Assembly: GCF_021732705.1 (NCBI RefSeq)
Contig: NZ_JAKFUM010000007.1
Location: forward strand, 310,001-374,000
DNA from: Nevskia sp.
GTDB taxonomy: Bacteria; Pseudomonadota; Gammaproteobacteria; Nevskiales; Nevskiaceae
Length of the DNA: 64,000 nucleotides
Direction of reading: 5' to 3'
The notes beneath the pieces were generated by a model. That model did not search any database and was not told the DNA's origin. It worked only from the letters and a program-made list of their open reading frames with translations. The position numbers were made by a program, and so were the translations under genes. Below are positions 28,091-35,814 of this stretch, piece by piece. Every line of letters starts with the position of its first letter. Positions within the stretch are counted from its first letter, which is position 1.

Positions 28091-29410
28091 GTGTTCGGCT
28101 CAGCCAAGAAAGCAGATTCCAGAAAGGCGCAGGACATGGCATCCCGCGAGCCTGCCGCCGACGTCCTCGTCGTGGCCCCCGAGGCCTACCTCCGCGACCG
28201 CCTGAGCGCCGAAGCGCTGCAGCTTCCGGCCGACCGCCGCGTGCAGACCGTGTCGCTGACCGATCCGCGGGCCACCGGCGGCATCGAAAGTCCTTACGTG
28301 CTGAGCCTGTTCAACAATCCGCTCGATCTCGACGCGCTGGCCGATCAGGTCGTGGCGGCCCGCGGTGCCGGACGCGAGACGGTGCTGATCGTCGCGATCA
28401 ACTCGACCCAGCTGGTTGCCCTGGGTCAGTGGCTGGAGCGCCGCGCGCCGACCGGTCGCCTGCAGGGCACGCGGCTGCTGCTGGCGTCGGATGTCGATGG
28501 CGTGGCGCAGCAGCTGATCCAGCGCCTGCGGCCGGTGACCGAAGACAACGTCATCCGGATGCCGGCGACGACGGAAGTCGACAACACGGCGTTCAAGAAC
28601 TTCTTCGTGTTCAGCCCGGAACTGCAGGCGCTGGTCGCCCGCATCCGCGGCTTCGCCCAGAACGGCGTCAGCCGCGCCTGCCTGCTCGGCGGCCCCGGCA
28701 GCGGCAAGACCACGCTGGCTTATTACTACTTCCTGGTGCGCAGCAAGGGCCGTTTCGTCTCGATCAACCTCGCTGCCGAGAACGTCGGCGACAAGGCGGC
28801 GATCAAGTCGCTGCTGTGCGGCCACGTCTCGGGTGCGTTTCCGGGTGCCGGAGCCCGCACCGGCGCCTTCCAGCACGCGCGCGATGGCGTCTGCTTCCTC
28901 GACGAAAGCCATGAAATCAGCGGTGCCGTGATGGAAGTGCTGATGGAAGCGCTCGACAACGGCCAGTACCTGCCGTACGGCGCATCGGCCAAGCAGCCGC
29001 TCGAATGCGCCGTGCTGTACGCGACCAATCGCAGCTGGACCTTCCTGCAGAACGCCGTCAATCTCGATCAGTTCACGCGGCTGGGGGCTTCGACCCTGCA
29101 GGTGCCGGAGCTGTCGCGCCGCGAGGAAGACATGATCGCCGTCGTCGCCACCTGTCTGAGCCGGCTGGCGTCGAAATGCTCGAACTGGGTGGCGCCGACC
29201 GGCCTCAGCTCCGAAGCCTGGGCCACGATCAAGGACTGCCGCTGGCACGGCAACATCCGCGGCGTGGTCCGCGTGCTCGAATCGGCGTTCGTCGATACCG
29301 CCACGACGCGCGGCGGCGACACCTTGATCCGAGCGCCGGAAATCGAGCAGGGCATCCTGCTGTGGGAGCCGAAGACCCATCACAGCCATCAGATCTATGC
29401 GGCCGCCTGA
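28091..29410 (+). CDS. Enhancer-binding-protein-like AAA+ ATPase with GAFPGA loop and no HTH
   Basis: 439 residues. Residues 20-155 form an alpha/beta domain I do not recognise (VLVVAPEAYLRDRL, VLIVAINSTQ), possibly receiver-derived but without phosphorylation residues. Residues 170-400 are an NtrC-type AAA+ domain: Walker A GPGSGKTT (201-208), a loop reading GAFPGA (248-253) where sigma-54 activators have GAFTGA, Walker B VCFLDE (267-272), sensor I ATNRSW, and sensor II GNIRGVV. The protein ends about 45 residues later with no Fis-type HTH. ATP hydrolysis is expected. Activation of sigma-54 is doubtful, because the loop threonine is critical. The GTG start at 28091 has AGGAGAGAG just upstream. 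Monocistronic, with its own terminator. Confidence 0.82.
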   Translation: MFGSAKKADSRKAQDMASREPAADVLVVAPEAYLRDRLSAEALQLPADRRVQTVSLTDPRATGGIESPYVLSLFNNPLDLDALADQVVAARGAGRETVLIVAINSTQLVALGQWLERRAPTGRLQGTRLLLASDVDGVAQQLIQRLRPVTEDNVIRMPATTEVDNTAFKNFFVFSPELQALVARIRGFAQNGVSRACLLGGPGSGKTTLAYYYFLVRSKGRFVSINLAAENVGDKAAIKSLLCGHVSGAFPGAGARTGAFQHARDGVCFLDESHEISGAVMEVLMEALDNGQYLPYGASAKQPLECAVLYATNRSWTFLQNAVNLDQFTRLGASTLQVPELSRREEDMIAVVATCLSRLASKCSNWVAPTGLSSEAWATIKDCRWHGNIRGVVRVLESAFVDTATTRGGDTLIRAPEIEQGILLWEPKTHHSHQIYAAA

Positions 29411-29433
29411 CGCGACTGCACGGCGGAACCACC

Positions 29434-29461
29434 AGGCGCGAGCAACCCTCGCGCCTTTTTT
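29434..29461 (+). terminator. Rho-independent terminator of the AAA+ gene
   Basis: Nine-base-pair stem AGGCGCGAG/CTCGCGCCT with a CAACC loop, followed by six T. It lies 24 bp after the stop codon. Confidence 0.93.
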
Positions 29462-29560
29462 GTGCTCGCCGCCCGGAGGGCCGCGGCGATCACGGCGATC
29501 GACGCGAGCCAATCCGGACGGGCGATGCCGCGAGCCGCGCGCATCCTCTAAAGTTGCGCC

Positions 29561-30802
29561 ATGACCGACTCCCTCACGAGCGCGCCGCGCCGACGCGCCG
29601 CCCTCGCCTTCATCTTCGTCACCGTCGTGCTCGATGTTCTGGCCTTTGGCGTGATCATTCCGGTGCTGCCGCGGCTGATCGAGCAGTTCCGTGGCGGCAA
29701 TACCGCTTACGCCGCTGAAACCTATGGCATTTTCGCCACGGCCTGGGCCTTGATGCAGTTCCTGTTCTCCCCCGTACTGGGCGCGCTGTCGGATCGCTTT
29801 GGCCGTCGCCCGGTGATCCTGATCTCGTGCTTCGGCCTCGGGCTCGACTACATCGTGATGGCGCTGGCACCGAGCCTTGGCTGGCTCCTCGTCGGGCGCA
29901 TCCTGTCGGGCATCACCGCGTCGAGCTTCTCGGTCTCCGCGGCGTATGTGGCGGACATCACGCCACCGGAAAAGCGCGCCGCCGGCTACGGCATTCTCGG
30001 TGCGGCATTCGGCGTCGGCTTCGTCATTGGCCCGGCGATGGGCGGGGTGCTGGGCAGCATCAGCGAACGCCTGCCGTTCTGGACCGCCGCCGCCCTGGCG
30101 CTGATCAGCGCGACCTACGGCCTGTTCGTGCTGCCGGAATCGCTGCCGCCGGAGCGGCGCTCGCCGTTCCGTTGGGCGCGGGCCAATCCGATCGGCGCGC
30201 TCAAGCTGCTGCGTTCCTATCCGGGCCTGACCGGACTCGCGGCGATCAATCTGCTGTTCCAGATCGCGCGCTACGTGCTGCCGAGCGTCTTCGTGCTGTA
30301 CACGAGCTACCGCTACCACTGGGACGCGCAGACCACCGGGCTGACCCTGACCTTCACCGGGCTGCTGAACGTAGCCGTCGAAGGCGGACTGGTGCGGCCG
30401 TTCGTCGCACGCTTCGGCGAACGCATCTCGATGTTCGCCGGACTGTCGTGCGGGACTGCCGGCTTCCTGTGGATGGCGCTGGCGCCGGACCAGATCTGGT
30501 TCTGGGCCGGCATGCCGATCTTCGCGCTGATGGGCCTGTTCAACCCGGGCCTGCAAAGCCTGATGACGCGCCGCGTGCTGCCCACCGAGCAGGGCCAGCT
30601 GCAGGGTGCGAACACCAGCCTCGTCGGCATCGCCGGCTTGGTCGCGCCGGGTCTGTTCACGGTCAGCTTCGCGTGGTTCATCGGGCCGGGTGCCAGCCTG
30701 CATCTGCCGGGCGCGCCGTTCCTGCTGGCCGCCACGCTGACCTTCAGCGCGCTGCTGCTGACCCGCGTGTTCACGCGCCCGGCGCTGCCGGCGGCCGCAT
30801 GA
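29561..30802 (+). CDS. MFS transporter, TetA-like drug exporter family
   Basis: 413 residues with 12 predicted membrane helices. Motif A between helices 2 and 3 reads GALSDRFGRRPVI, and the N-terminus DVLAFGVIIPVLPRLIEQF is that of the TCR/Tet (DHA1) proton antiporters. It would export small molecules from the inner membrane; substrate unknown. No TetR regulator lies beside it, so a resistance role is not indicated. An 83-residue gene overlaps its stop codon by ATGA. Confidence 0.9.
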   Translation: MTDSLTSAPRRRAALAFIFVTVVLDVLAFGVIIPVLPRLIEQFRGGNTAYAAETYGIFATAWALMQFLFSPVLGALSDRFGRRPVILISCFGLGLDYIVMALAPSLGWLLVGRILSGITASSFSVSAAYVADITPPEKRAAGYGILGAAFGVGFVIGPAMGGVLGSISERLPFWTAAALALISATYGLFVLPESLPPERRSPFRWARANPIGALKLLRSYPGLTGLAAINLLFQIARYVLPSVFVLYTSYRYHWDAQTTGLTLTFTGLLNVAVEGGLVRPFVARFGERISMFAGLSCGTAGFLWMALAPDQIWFWAGMPIFALMGLFNPGLQSLMTRRVLPTEQGQLQGANTSLVGIAGLVAPGLFTVSFAWFIGPGASLHLPGAPFLLAATLTFSALLLTRVFTRPALPAAA

Positions 30803-31050
30803 AGCCGGCGCTGCCACCCGCGCTCGAATCGGCGCTCTCGGCCTGGTTCGACGACGATGACAGCGCCGCGCTCGAACGCGCCTGCGAGCTTGCAAGGACC
30901 CAGGTCCGCGAGATCGACGCGCTGCTGACCTGGGTCCGCGACTACGGCGGCTCGGCGGCGGCCACGGCACTGGCACAACGGCGACTGCGCTTCGCCCTCG
31001 GCCTGCCGGTGATCGCAGGTCCGGTTTGCCGCCGCCCCACGAGCGATTGA
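30799..31050 (+). CDS. Hypothetical 83-residue protein, coupled to the MFS gene
   Basis: Starts at an ATG overlapping the MFS stop codon (ATGA) and ends 12 bp before hslR. The product has an acidic patch (WFDDDDSAALERA), a helix with ARTQVREIDALLTWVRDYGG, and a basic helix (AQRRLRFALGLPV). No signal peptide or membrane segment. No recognised family. Position suggests it is translated together with MFS and hslR as one operon. Confidence 0.65.
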   Translation: MKPALPPALESALSAWFDDDDSAALERACELARTQVREIDALLTWVRDYGGSAAATALAQRRLRFALGLPVIAGPVCRRPTSD

Positions 31051-31062
31051 ACGAGCACATGC

Positions 31063-31533
31063 ATGATCGACGACGATGACCAGGACGACGACCTCGACGA
31101 GGCCGATGACGAGGCCGACGACGGCGAGGCGCCGGCACGCCATCCGAAGCCGGTCGACTCGGTCCGCCTCGACAAGTGGCTGTGGGCGGCCCGCTTCTAC
31201 AAGACGCGCAACATCGCGAAGGAAGCCATCGAAGCTGGTCATGTGCGCTATGACGGCAGCCGGGCCAAGGTCGCGAAGGACGTCGCGATCGGGGCGGAGA
31301 TCAGCATTCGACGTGGCCAGGACGAGATGCAGGTGACGGTCCTCGAGCGCTCCGACCAGCGCCTCGGCGCGCCTTTCGCGCGCCTGCTGTATGCGGAAAC
31401 CGACGCCAGCCTGGCACGACGCGCCCGCGAAGCCGAACTCCGCGCGGCTGCGGACGAGCAGTTCAGCGATCGGCCGAACAAGCTGCAGCGACGATTGATC
31501 CACCGCTTCAAGCGCTCGCTCGGGCGCGGATGA
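31063..31533 (+). CDS. hslR: Heat shock protein 15 homologue, S4 RNA-binding domain
   Basis: 156 residues. Hsp15 binds stalled 50S subunits carrying nascent chains. The S4 domain starts VRLDKWLWAARFYKTRN and continues IEAGHVRYDGSRAK, the family hallmark; the C-terminus has the basic PNKLQRRLIHRFKR tail. The first 30 residues form a very acidic extension (DDDDQDDDLDEADDE) not found in E. coli Hsp15. Overlaps the next gene by ATGA. Confidence 0.94.
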   Translation: MIDDDDQDDDLDEADDEADDGEAPARHPKPVDSVRLDKWLWAARFYKTRNIAKEAIEAGHVRYDGSRAKVAKDVAIGAEISIRRGQDEMQVTVLERSDQRLGAPFARLLYAETDASLARRAREAELRAAADEQFSDRPNKLQRRLIHRFKRSLGRG

Positions 31534-31988
31534 AGCATCTGCTGGTCGTCTTCAGCACCCAGACCGGGCGCACGGCGGCGCTGATCGAAGCCGCCTGTGC
31601 CGGCGCTGCCGACTGGTCGGACGAAGTCGAGACCCGCTGTCAGCCCGCGCTCGCGGCCACGCTGGACGACTTGCTGTGGGCCGATGGCCTGATCATCGGC
31701 AGCCCGGAGAACTTCGGCTATCTCTCCGGCGCCGTGAAGGATTTTCTCGACCGCACCTACTATCCGGCCGAGGGCAAGGTCGACGGCCTGCCCTATCTGA
31801 TGCTGGTCAGCGCCGGCAACGACGGCAGTGGTGCGGTGCGGGCGCTCGAACGGATTGCCGCCGGCTACCGCTGGAAGCGGGTCGCGGAGCCGCTCATTGT
31901 TCGTGCGGATCCCGACGACAACGCACGGGCGCAGGCGCGTGAACGCGGCGCGATGCTGGCGGCAGGGTTGGCGCTCGGCACGCTGTAA
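31530..31988 (+). CDS. Flavodoxin-like NAD(P)H-dependent reductase
   Basis: 152 residues with the FMN phosphate loop near the N-terminus (VVFSTQTGRTAAL), then GLIIGSPENFGYLSGAVKDFLDR, which binds the isoalloxazine ring. It is a small flavodoxin-fold protein of the NADPH-dependent FMN reductase/WrbA-like type; redox partner unknown. Start overlaps the hslR stop codon. Confidence 0.85.
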   Translation: MKHLLVVFSTQTGRTAALIEAACAGAADWSDEVETRCQPALAATLDDLLWADGLIIGSPENFGYLSGAVKDFLDRTYYPAEGKVDGLPYLMLVSAGNDGSGAVRALERIAAGYRWKRVAEPLIVRADPDDNARAQARERGAMLAAGLALGTL

Positions 31989-32021
31989 CGCCCACGCTGC
32001 CGTCGCCCCCCGGCGCGGACC

Positions 32022-32038
32022 GTTCATTCTGAGTTCAG
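32022..32038 (+). promoter_or_regulatory. Direct-repeat box GTTCA-N6-GTTCA in the promoter of the Cys-rich protein gene
   Basis: Two GTTCA units 11 bp apart (32022 and 32033). A TACAGT, a possible -10 element, follows 11 bp after the second TTCAG, so the box would cover the -35 region. A matching arrangement lies at 33629 upstream of another small secreted protein. An 11-bp period is typical of OmpR-family regulator sites. Confidence 0.5.
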
Positions 32039-32093
32039 CGCTTGCGGCCTACAGTCGCGGCACTTTCGGACCATCTTCGACGGACGAACTGCC

Positions 32094-32375
32094 ATGACCT
32101 CATCCCGCAACCTCGCCTGCCTCGTCTTCGTCTCGTGCTGGGCTGTCGCGCTGGCCGCGCCGAACAAGGCGGTGGTCCTCCAGCCCCAAGTTCAGCAACA
32201 GGCCGACACCCGCCCTGAGCTGCAGACCGATGACAGTGCCGCCTGCACCGCGTCCAGCGCTGACCGTTGCGGCGCCTGCCCGGCGTCGTGCTCGACGGGA
32301 CCGTCCGCCCAGTGCGCATCGGGCATCGCTGTCGGCCCGCAGCCGGACGCGTCGTGCATCGCCTCGCCCGAGTGA
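32094..32375 (+). CDS. Small secreted cysteine-rich protein
   Basis: 93 residues. Signal peptide (LACLVFVSCWAVALA, cleavage near residue 22), a Gln/Thr-rich linker, and a C-terminal part with six cysteines in a close pattern (SAACTASSADRCGACPASC, QCASG, SCIA). It could hold disulfides or bind a metal in the periplasm. No family recognised. Its start overlaps no other gene, and its promoter contains the GTTCA repeat box. Confidence 0.6.
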   Translation: MTSSRNLACLVFVSCWAVALAAPNKAVVLQPQVQQQADTRPELQTDDSAACTASSADRCGACPASCSTGPSAQCASGIAVGPQPDASCIASPE

Positions 32376-32469
32376 AGTCGCGGTAAACGCAGGCGTTTGC
32401 CGATCGGTCTCGTTCCGCGGCCTGTGGCGCGGTAGCCTTGCGCTCCATTCTCAGGCCCCTGCCGACGCC

Positions 32470-33591
32470 GTGAAATTCGAGACGCTTGCCATTCATGCGG
32501 GACGCGAGGCGGACATCGCCACCGGTGCCGTCGCCCCGTCACCGATCCTGTCGACCACGTTCGCCCGCGATGTTCACGGCGAATACCCGCACGGTCACGT
32601 CTACACGCGCTCGAGCAATCCGGGTCGCGCGTCGCTCGAGGCGCTGCTCGCCGCGCTCGAAGGCGGTGTCGCCGCGGCGGCATTCGGGTCCGGCTCCGCC
32701 GCATCGCTGTCACTTTTCCAGGGCCTTGCGCCGGGCGATCACGTCATCGCACCGGACGATGTCTACCACGGCACGCGAACCCAGTTGCGCGAGCTTCTGG
32801 CGCGCTGGGGCCTGACCCACTCGCTGATCGATCTCACCCGGCTTGACGCCGTGCGTGCCGCGATTCGTCCGGAAACGCGGCTGATCTGGGCCGAAACGCC
32901 GTCGAATCCGCTGCTGAAGGTCAGCGACATCGCTGCATTGGCCGAGCTTGCGCACGCCAGCGGCGCGCAGCTCGTCGTCGACTCGACATTCGCGACCCCG
33001 GTGCTGCAGCAGCCGCTGCAGCTCGGGGCCGACTACGTCATGCATTCGACCACCAAATATCTCGGCGGCCACAGCGATGTGCTCGGCGGCGCCGTCATCG
33101 CGCGTCGGCAGGACGAGCTGTTCGGCCGTGTTCGCGACTATCAGGGCAAGGGCGGCGCGGTGCCGTCGCCATTCGACTGCTGGCTGCTGCAGCGCTCGAT
33201 CGCGACCCTGCCGCTGCGCGTGCGCGCGCAGGTCGCGAATGCCCAGGCCGTGGCCGAATTTCTCGCCGCCCACCCGGCGGTCAGCGTCGTCCACTATCCG
33301 GGGCTTTCCAGCCACGCTGGCCATGCGCTCGCCAGCGCGCAGATGAAAGGCTACGGCGCAATGCTGTCGTTCCAGCTCCATGGGGGCCGGGAGGCGGCGC
33401 TGGCGGTGGCGGCCAAGGTCGCGCTGTTCACGCGCGCCACCAGCCTGGGCGGCGTCGAAAGCCTGATCGAGCATCGCGCGTCGGTCGAAGGCCCGCACAC
33501 GACGACACCGCAGGACCTGCTGCGGATGTCGGTCGGCCTCGAACATGCCGACGACCTGATCGACGATCTGCGGCAGGCGCTGGCTGCCTGA
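32470..33591 (+). CDS. Trans-sulfuration PLP enzyme (cystathionine gamma-synthase/lyase family)
   Basis: About 373 residues. The Cys/Met metabolism PLP fold is clear: ETLAIHAGREAD at the start, YTRSSNPGRASLEALLAALEGG, cofactor-binding FGSGSAASL, WAETPSNPLLKVSDI, and the PLP Schiff-base Lys in HSTTKYLGGHSD. SLGGVESLIEHRAS and LLRMSVGLE close the protein. Cystathionine gamma-synthase, cystathionine beta/gamma-lyase and O-succinylhomoserine sulfhydrylase cannot be separated by eye. I place the start at the GTG at 32470 because the product then begins KFETLAIHAG, as in the family; the ribosome site is weak. Confidence 0.9.
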   Translation: MKFETLAIHAGREADIATGAVAPSPILSTTFARDVHGEYPHGHVYTRSSNPGRASLEALLAALEGGVAAAAFGSGSAASLSLFQGLAPGDHVIAPDDVYHGTRTQLRELLARWGLTHSLIDLTRLDAVRAAIRPETRLIWAETPSNPLLKVSDIAALAELAHASGAQLVVDSTFATPVLQQPLQLGADYVMHSTTKYLGGHSDVLGGAVIARRQDELFGRVRDYQGKGGAVPSPFDCWLLQRSIATLPLRVRAQVANAQAVAEFLAAHPAVSVVHYPGLSSHAGHALASAQMKGYGAMLSFQLHGGREAALAVAAKVALFTRATSLGGVESLIEHRASVEGPHTTTPQDLLRMSVGLEHADDLIDDLRQALAA

Positions 33592-33628
33592 TCGGCGCGC
33601 CGACACGTTTGCGAAGCTGAACGGAACG

Positions 33629-33676
33629 GTTCAGGGACGATTCAGTGACCCGGTCTTAGCCTCGACGCACTGAATC
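33629..33676 (+). promoter_or_regulatory. Direct repeat and inverted repeat upstream of the Tyr/His-rich secreted protein
   Basis: GTTCA-N6-ATTCA at 33629-33644 repeats the box found at 32022. The second unit is part of a 9-bp inverted repeat, GATTCAGTG (33639-33647) and CACTGAATC (33668-33676), which flanks the presumed -10 region (TTAGCC). A CTGAAC/GTTCAG stem at 33617-33634 also overlaps the first unit. This looks like an operator. Confidence 0.55.
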
Positions 33677-33695
33677 GTCACACCCGGAGCACGCG

Positions 33696-34025
33696 ATGAA
33701 CCTGTCCCTTCCGAAGCTCGCTGCCGTCGCCGGTCTTGCGCTGGCTTCGCTGACCTTGGTGACGCCGATGACGGCCGAGGCTCGCGTCGATGTCGGCATC
33801 AACATCGGCGTGCCGCTGTACGCGCCGCCGCCCGTGTACTACTACCCGCCGCCGCGGGCCTACTACGGCCCGACCGTCGTCTACCGCTCGTATTACGAAC
33901 CGCGCTACTACGGCCCGCGCTACGGCTACTACCCGCGCGCGTACGGATATCGCGAGCACTATCGTCGGGGCCATGACGGCTACCGCGGCGGCCGGCATCA
34001 CGGCGGCCATCACGATCACCACTGA
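33696..34025 (+). CDS. Secreted Tyr/Pro-rich protein with His-rich tail
   Basis: 109 residues: signal peptide to about residue 29 (SLTLVTPMTAEA), then a short strand (VDVGINIGVPLYAP), a repetitive Tyr/Pro/Arg section (PPPVYYYPPP, YYEPRYYGPRYGYY) and a C-terminal run of His and Gly (GRHHGGHHDHH). Such small proteins are common in proteobacterial periplasms; the His tail could bind Ni, Cu or Zn, which is inference. It has its own promoter with repeat boxes. Confidence 0.75.
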   Translation: MNLSLPKLAAVAGLALASLTLVTPMTAEARVDVGINIGVPLYAPPPVYYYPPPRAYYGPTVVYRSYYEPRYYGPRYGYYPRAYGYREHYRRGHDGYRGGRHHGGHHDHH

Positions 34026-34143
34026 TCGCTTCGAGCCGGCATCGACCACGGGCCGGCATTGCACGATCGCCGCAGGCCGGGCCGGCAGCGCGCCGCCCGG
34101 CCTGTGGCATGCTTGAGCGTCTGCCTTGCCTGACTGGATTTCG

Positions 34144-34428
34144 ATGAACGCATTTCGTGCCGTGACCCTCGCCGGCGTGTTCGCCCTCGCCGCCTGCTCA
34201 TCGAAAGTGACGCCGGAGAACTACGACAAGATCGGCCCCGGCATGAGTCGCGCCGAAGTGCACGCGATTCTCGGCAAGCCGGACGACGTCAACGCCGAGG
34301 ACATCGGCGGCCTGCTGAGCCTCAGCAAGGAACGCTGGCACGCCGGCAAGAAGGTGCTGACGGTGACCTACGGCAACGACTCGGTGGCGCTGAAATCGTT
34401 CGAGACTGAATCCGATACCCCGAAGTAA
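34144..34428 (+). CDS. DUF3862/BamE-like small lipoprotein
   Basis: 94 residues. Signal peptide with lipobox LAAC at Cys19, then TPENYDKIGPGMSRAEVHAILGKPDD, which is the BamE/SmpA-OmlA-type fold signature as found in DUF3862 proteins. Members are outer-membrane-attached lipoproteins, mostly of unknown function. The ATG at 34144 gives the correct signal peptide; an upstream in-frame start is not needed. The Nudix-MBL gene follows 12 bp later. Confidence 0.82.
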   Translation: MNAFRAVTLAGVFALAACSSKVTPENYDKIGPGMSRAEVHAILGKPDDVNAEDIGGLLSLSKERWHAGKKVLTVTYGNDSVALKSFETESDTPK

Positions 34429-34440
34429 GGCGGGCTGACG

Positions 34441-35787
34441 ATGAAGATCATCGAGGCCGTGACGGCTGTGCTCGTCTGCAACGGCGAGATTTTCCTGACC
34501 CATCGACAACCGCACCTGACCGCGTTCCCGGGCTTCCAGGCATTCCCGGGCGGCAAGGTCGACAAGGGCGAAGCCGACCACGCGCACGCTCATCCCCTTC
34601 TCGCCCCGTTCACGCCGCGTCACGTCCATGCGCTGGCGCGCGAGCTGCGCGAGGAACTGAGCTTCGATCTCGACGCGGCGCTCGCCGCCGGCGACGTGCT
34701 GGCGATCGACAAGCTGGGCAGCGCGATCTCGCCGCCGATCATCGCGGTGCGCTTCGATACCAGCTTCTTTCGGATCGAGCTGCGCGCGAAGCCCACCTTC
34801 ACGATCGAGATCGGCGAGCTGTCCGGTGGCGCCTGGGCGACTCCTGCCGAGTGGATGGCCCGCTACAACGCAGGCGATCTGCTGGTCGCCCCGCCGACCC
34901 ACGACGTGCTGGTGGCGCTGGCCGCGAACCCGGACAGTCGCCGGGTGACGCAGCTCGGCGATTACAACGAGTTCGTCGGCACACCGCAGATCGAGCCGCT
35001 GCGCGGCGTCTACCAGTGCCCGATTCCATCGAACACCCTGCCGCCGGCCGATCGCACCAACGCCTTCATCCTCGGCGACGACGGCGGCCCGCGGATCATC
35101 GTCGACCCGTCGCCGGCGAACCGGGCGGAGTTCGACAAGCTCTGCACGCATCTGGCCGGCCGCGGCATAACCGCCGTCTTCCTGACCCATCACCACCCGG
35201 ATCATCGGCAGTTCGCGAATGATCTGGCGCGGCACCTCGGCGTGCCGATGCAGCTCAGCGCCGACACCCACCAGCGCATCTCGCGGCTGCAGCCGGCGTG
35301 GTTCGATGGCATCGCCGTCGATCTGAAGGCCGATGGCGATGTCGTCGGCACCTGGCTCGGTCATCCGCTGCGCGTGATCGCCGTGCCCGGCCATGACGAA
35401 GGCCAGCTCGCGCTGATGCCGGACAACCGGGGTTTCTGTCTCGTCGGCGACCTGATCCAGGGTGTCGGCACGGTGGTCATCGCCGCGCCGGAAGGCGACA
35501 TGGCGAAGTACTTCGCGTCGCTCGAGAAGATCATCGCGCTGGCGCCGAAAGTGATCTGGCCGTCGCACGGCGGCGCACTCGGCGGCACGTTCTATCTGGA
35601 GCAGACGCTCAAGCACCGGCGCCTGCGTGAAGCGCAGGTCAAGGCGCTGTTCGAAGCCGGCAAGTCGCTCGACGAGATCCTGAACGAGGTCTATGTCGGG
35701 CTCGATCCGCGCCTCGTGCCGCTGGCGCGGATGAACATCGACAGTCATCTCGCCAAGCTGCGGGCGGAAGGCGCGCTCGCGGCCTGA
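34441..35787 (+). CDS. Nudix - metallo-beta-lactamase fusion hydrolase
   Basis: 448 residues. The N-terminal 190 residues form a Nudix domain: GGKVDKGE (37-44) and REELSF complete the Nudix box, but about 15 extra residues (a His-rich loop) split it. The C-terminal 250 residues form an MBL-fold domain with zinc motif THHHPDH (249-255), later VPGHDEG, GDLIQG and WPSHGG, in the manner of LACTB2-type RNases/hydrolases, and end with the LACTB2-like C-terminal helix domain (LKHRRLREAQVKALFEAGKSLDEIL). It probably hydrolyses a nucleotide or CoA-type ester; substrate unknown. Confidence 0.9.
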   Translation: MKIIEAVTAVLVCNGEIFLTHRQPHLTAFPGFQAFPGGKVDKGEADHAHAHPLLAPFTPRHVHALARELREELSFDLDAALAAGDVLAIDKLGSAISPPIIAVRFDTSFFRIELRAKPTFTIEIGELSGGAWATPAEWMARYNAGDLLVAPPTHDVLVALAANPDSRRVTQLGDYNEFVGTPQIEPLRGVYQCPIPSNTLPPADRTNAFILGDDGGPRIIVDPSPANRAEFDKLCTHLAGRGITAVFLTHHHPDHRQFANDLARHLGVPMQLSADTHQRISRLQPAWFDGIAVDLKADGDVVGTWLGHPLRVIAVPGHDEGQLALMPDNRGFCLVGDLIQGVGTVVIAAPEGDMAKYFASLEKIIALAPKVIWPSHGGALGGTFYLEQTLKHRRLREAQVKALFEAGKSLDEILNEVYVGLDPRLVPLARMNIDSHLAKLRAEGALAA

Positions 35788-35814
35788 GCCGCGAGCGGCG
35801 CGTCGAAGTGCCGC

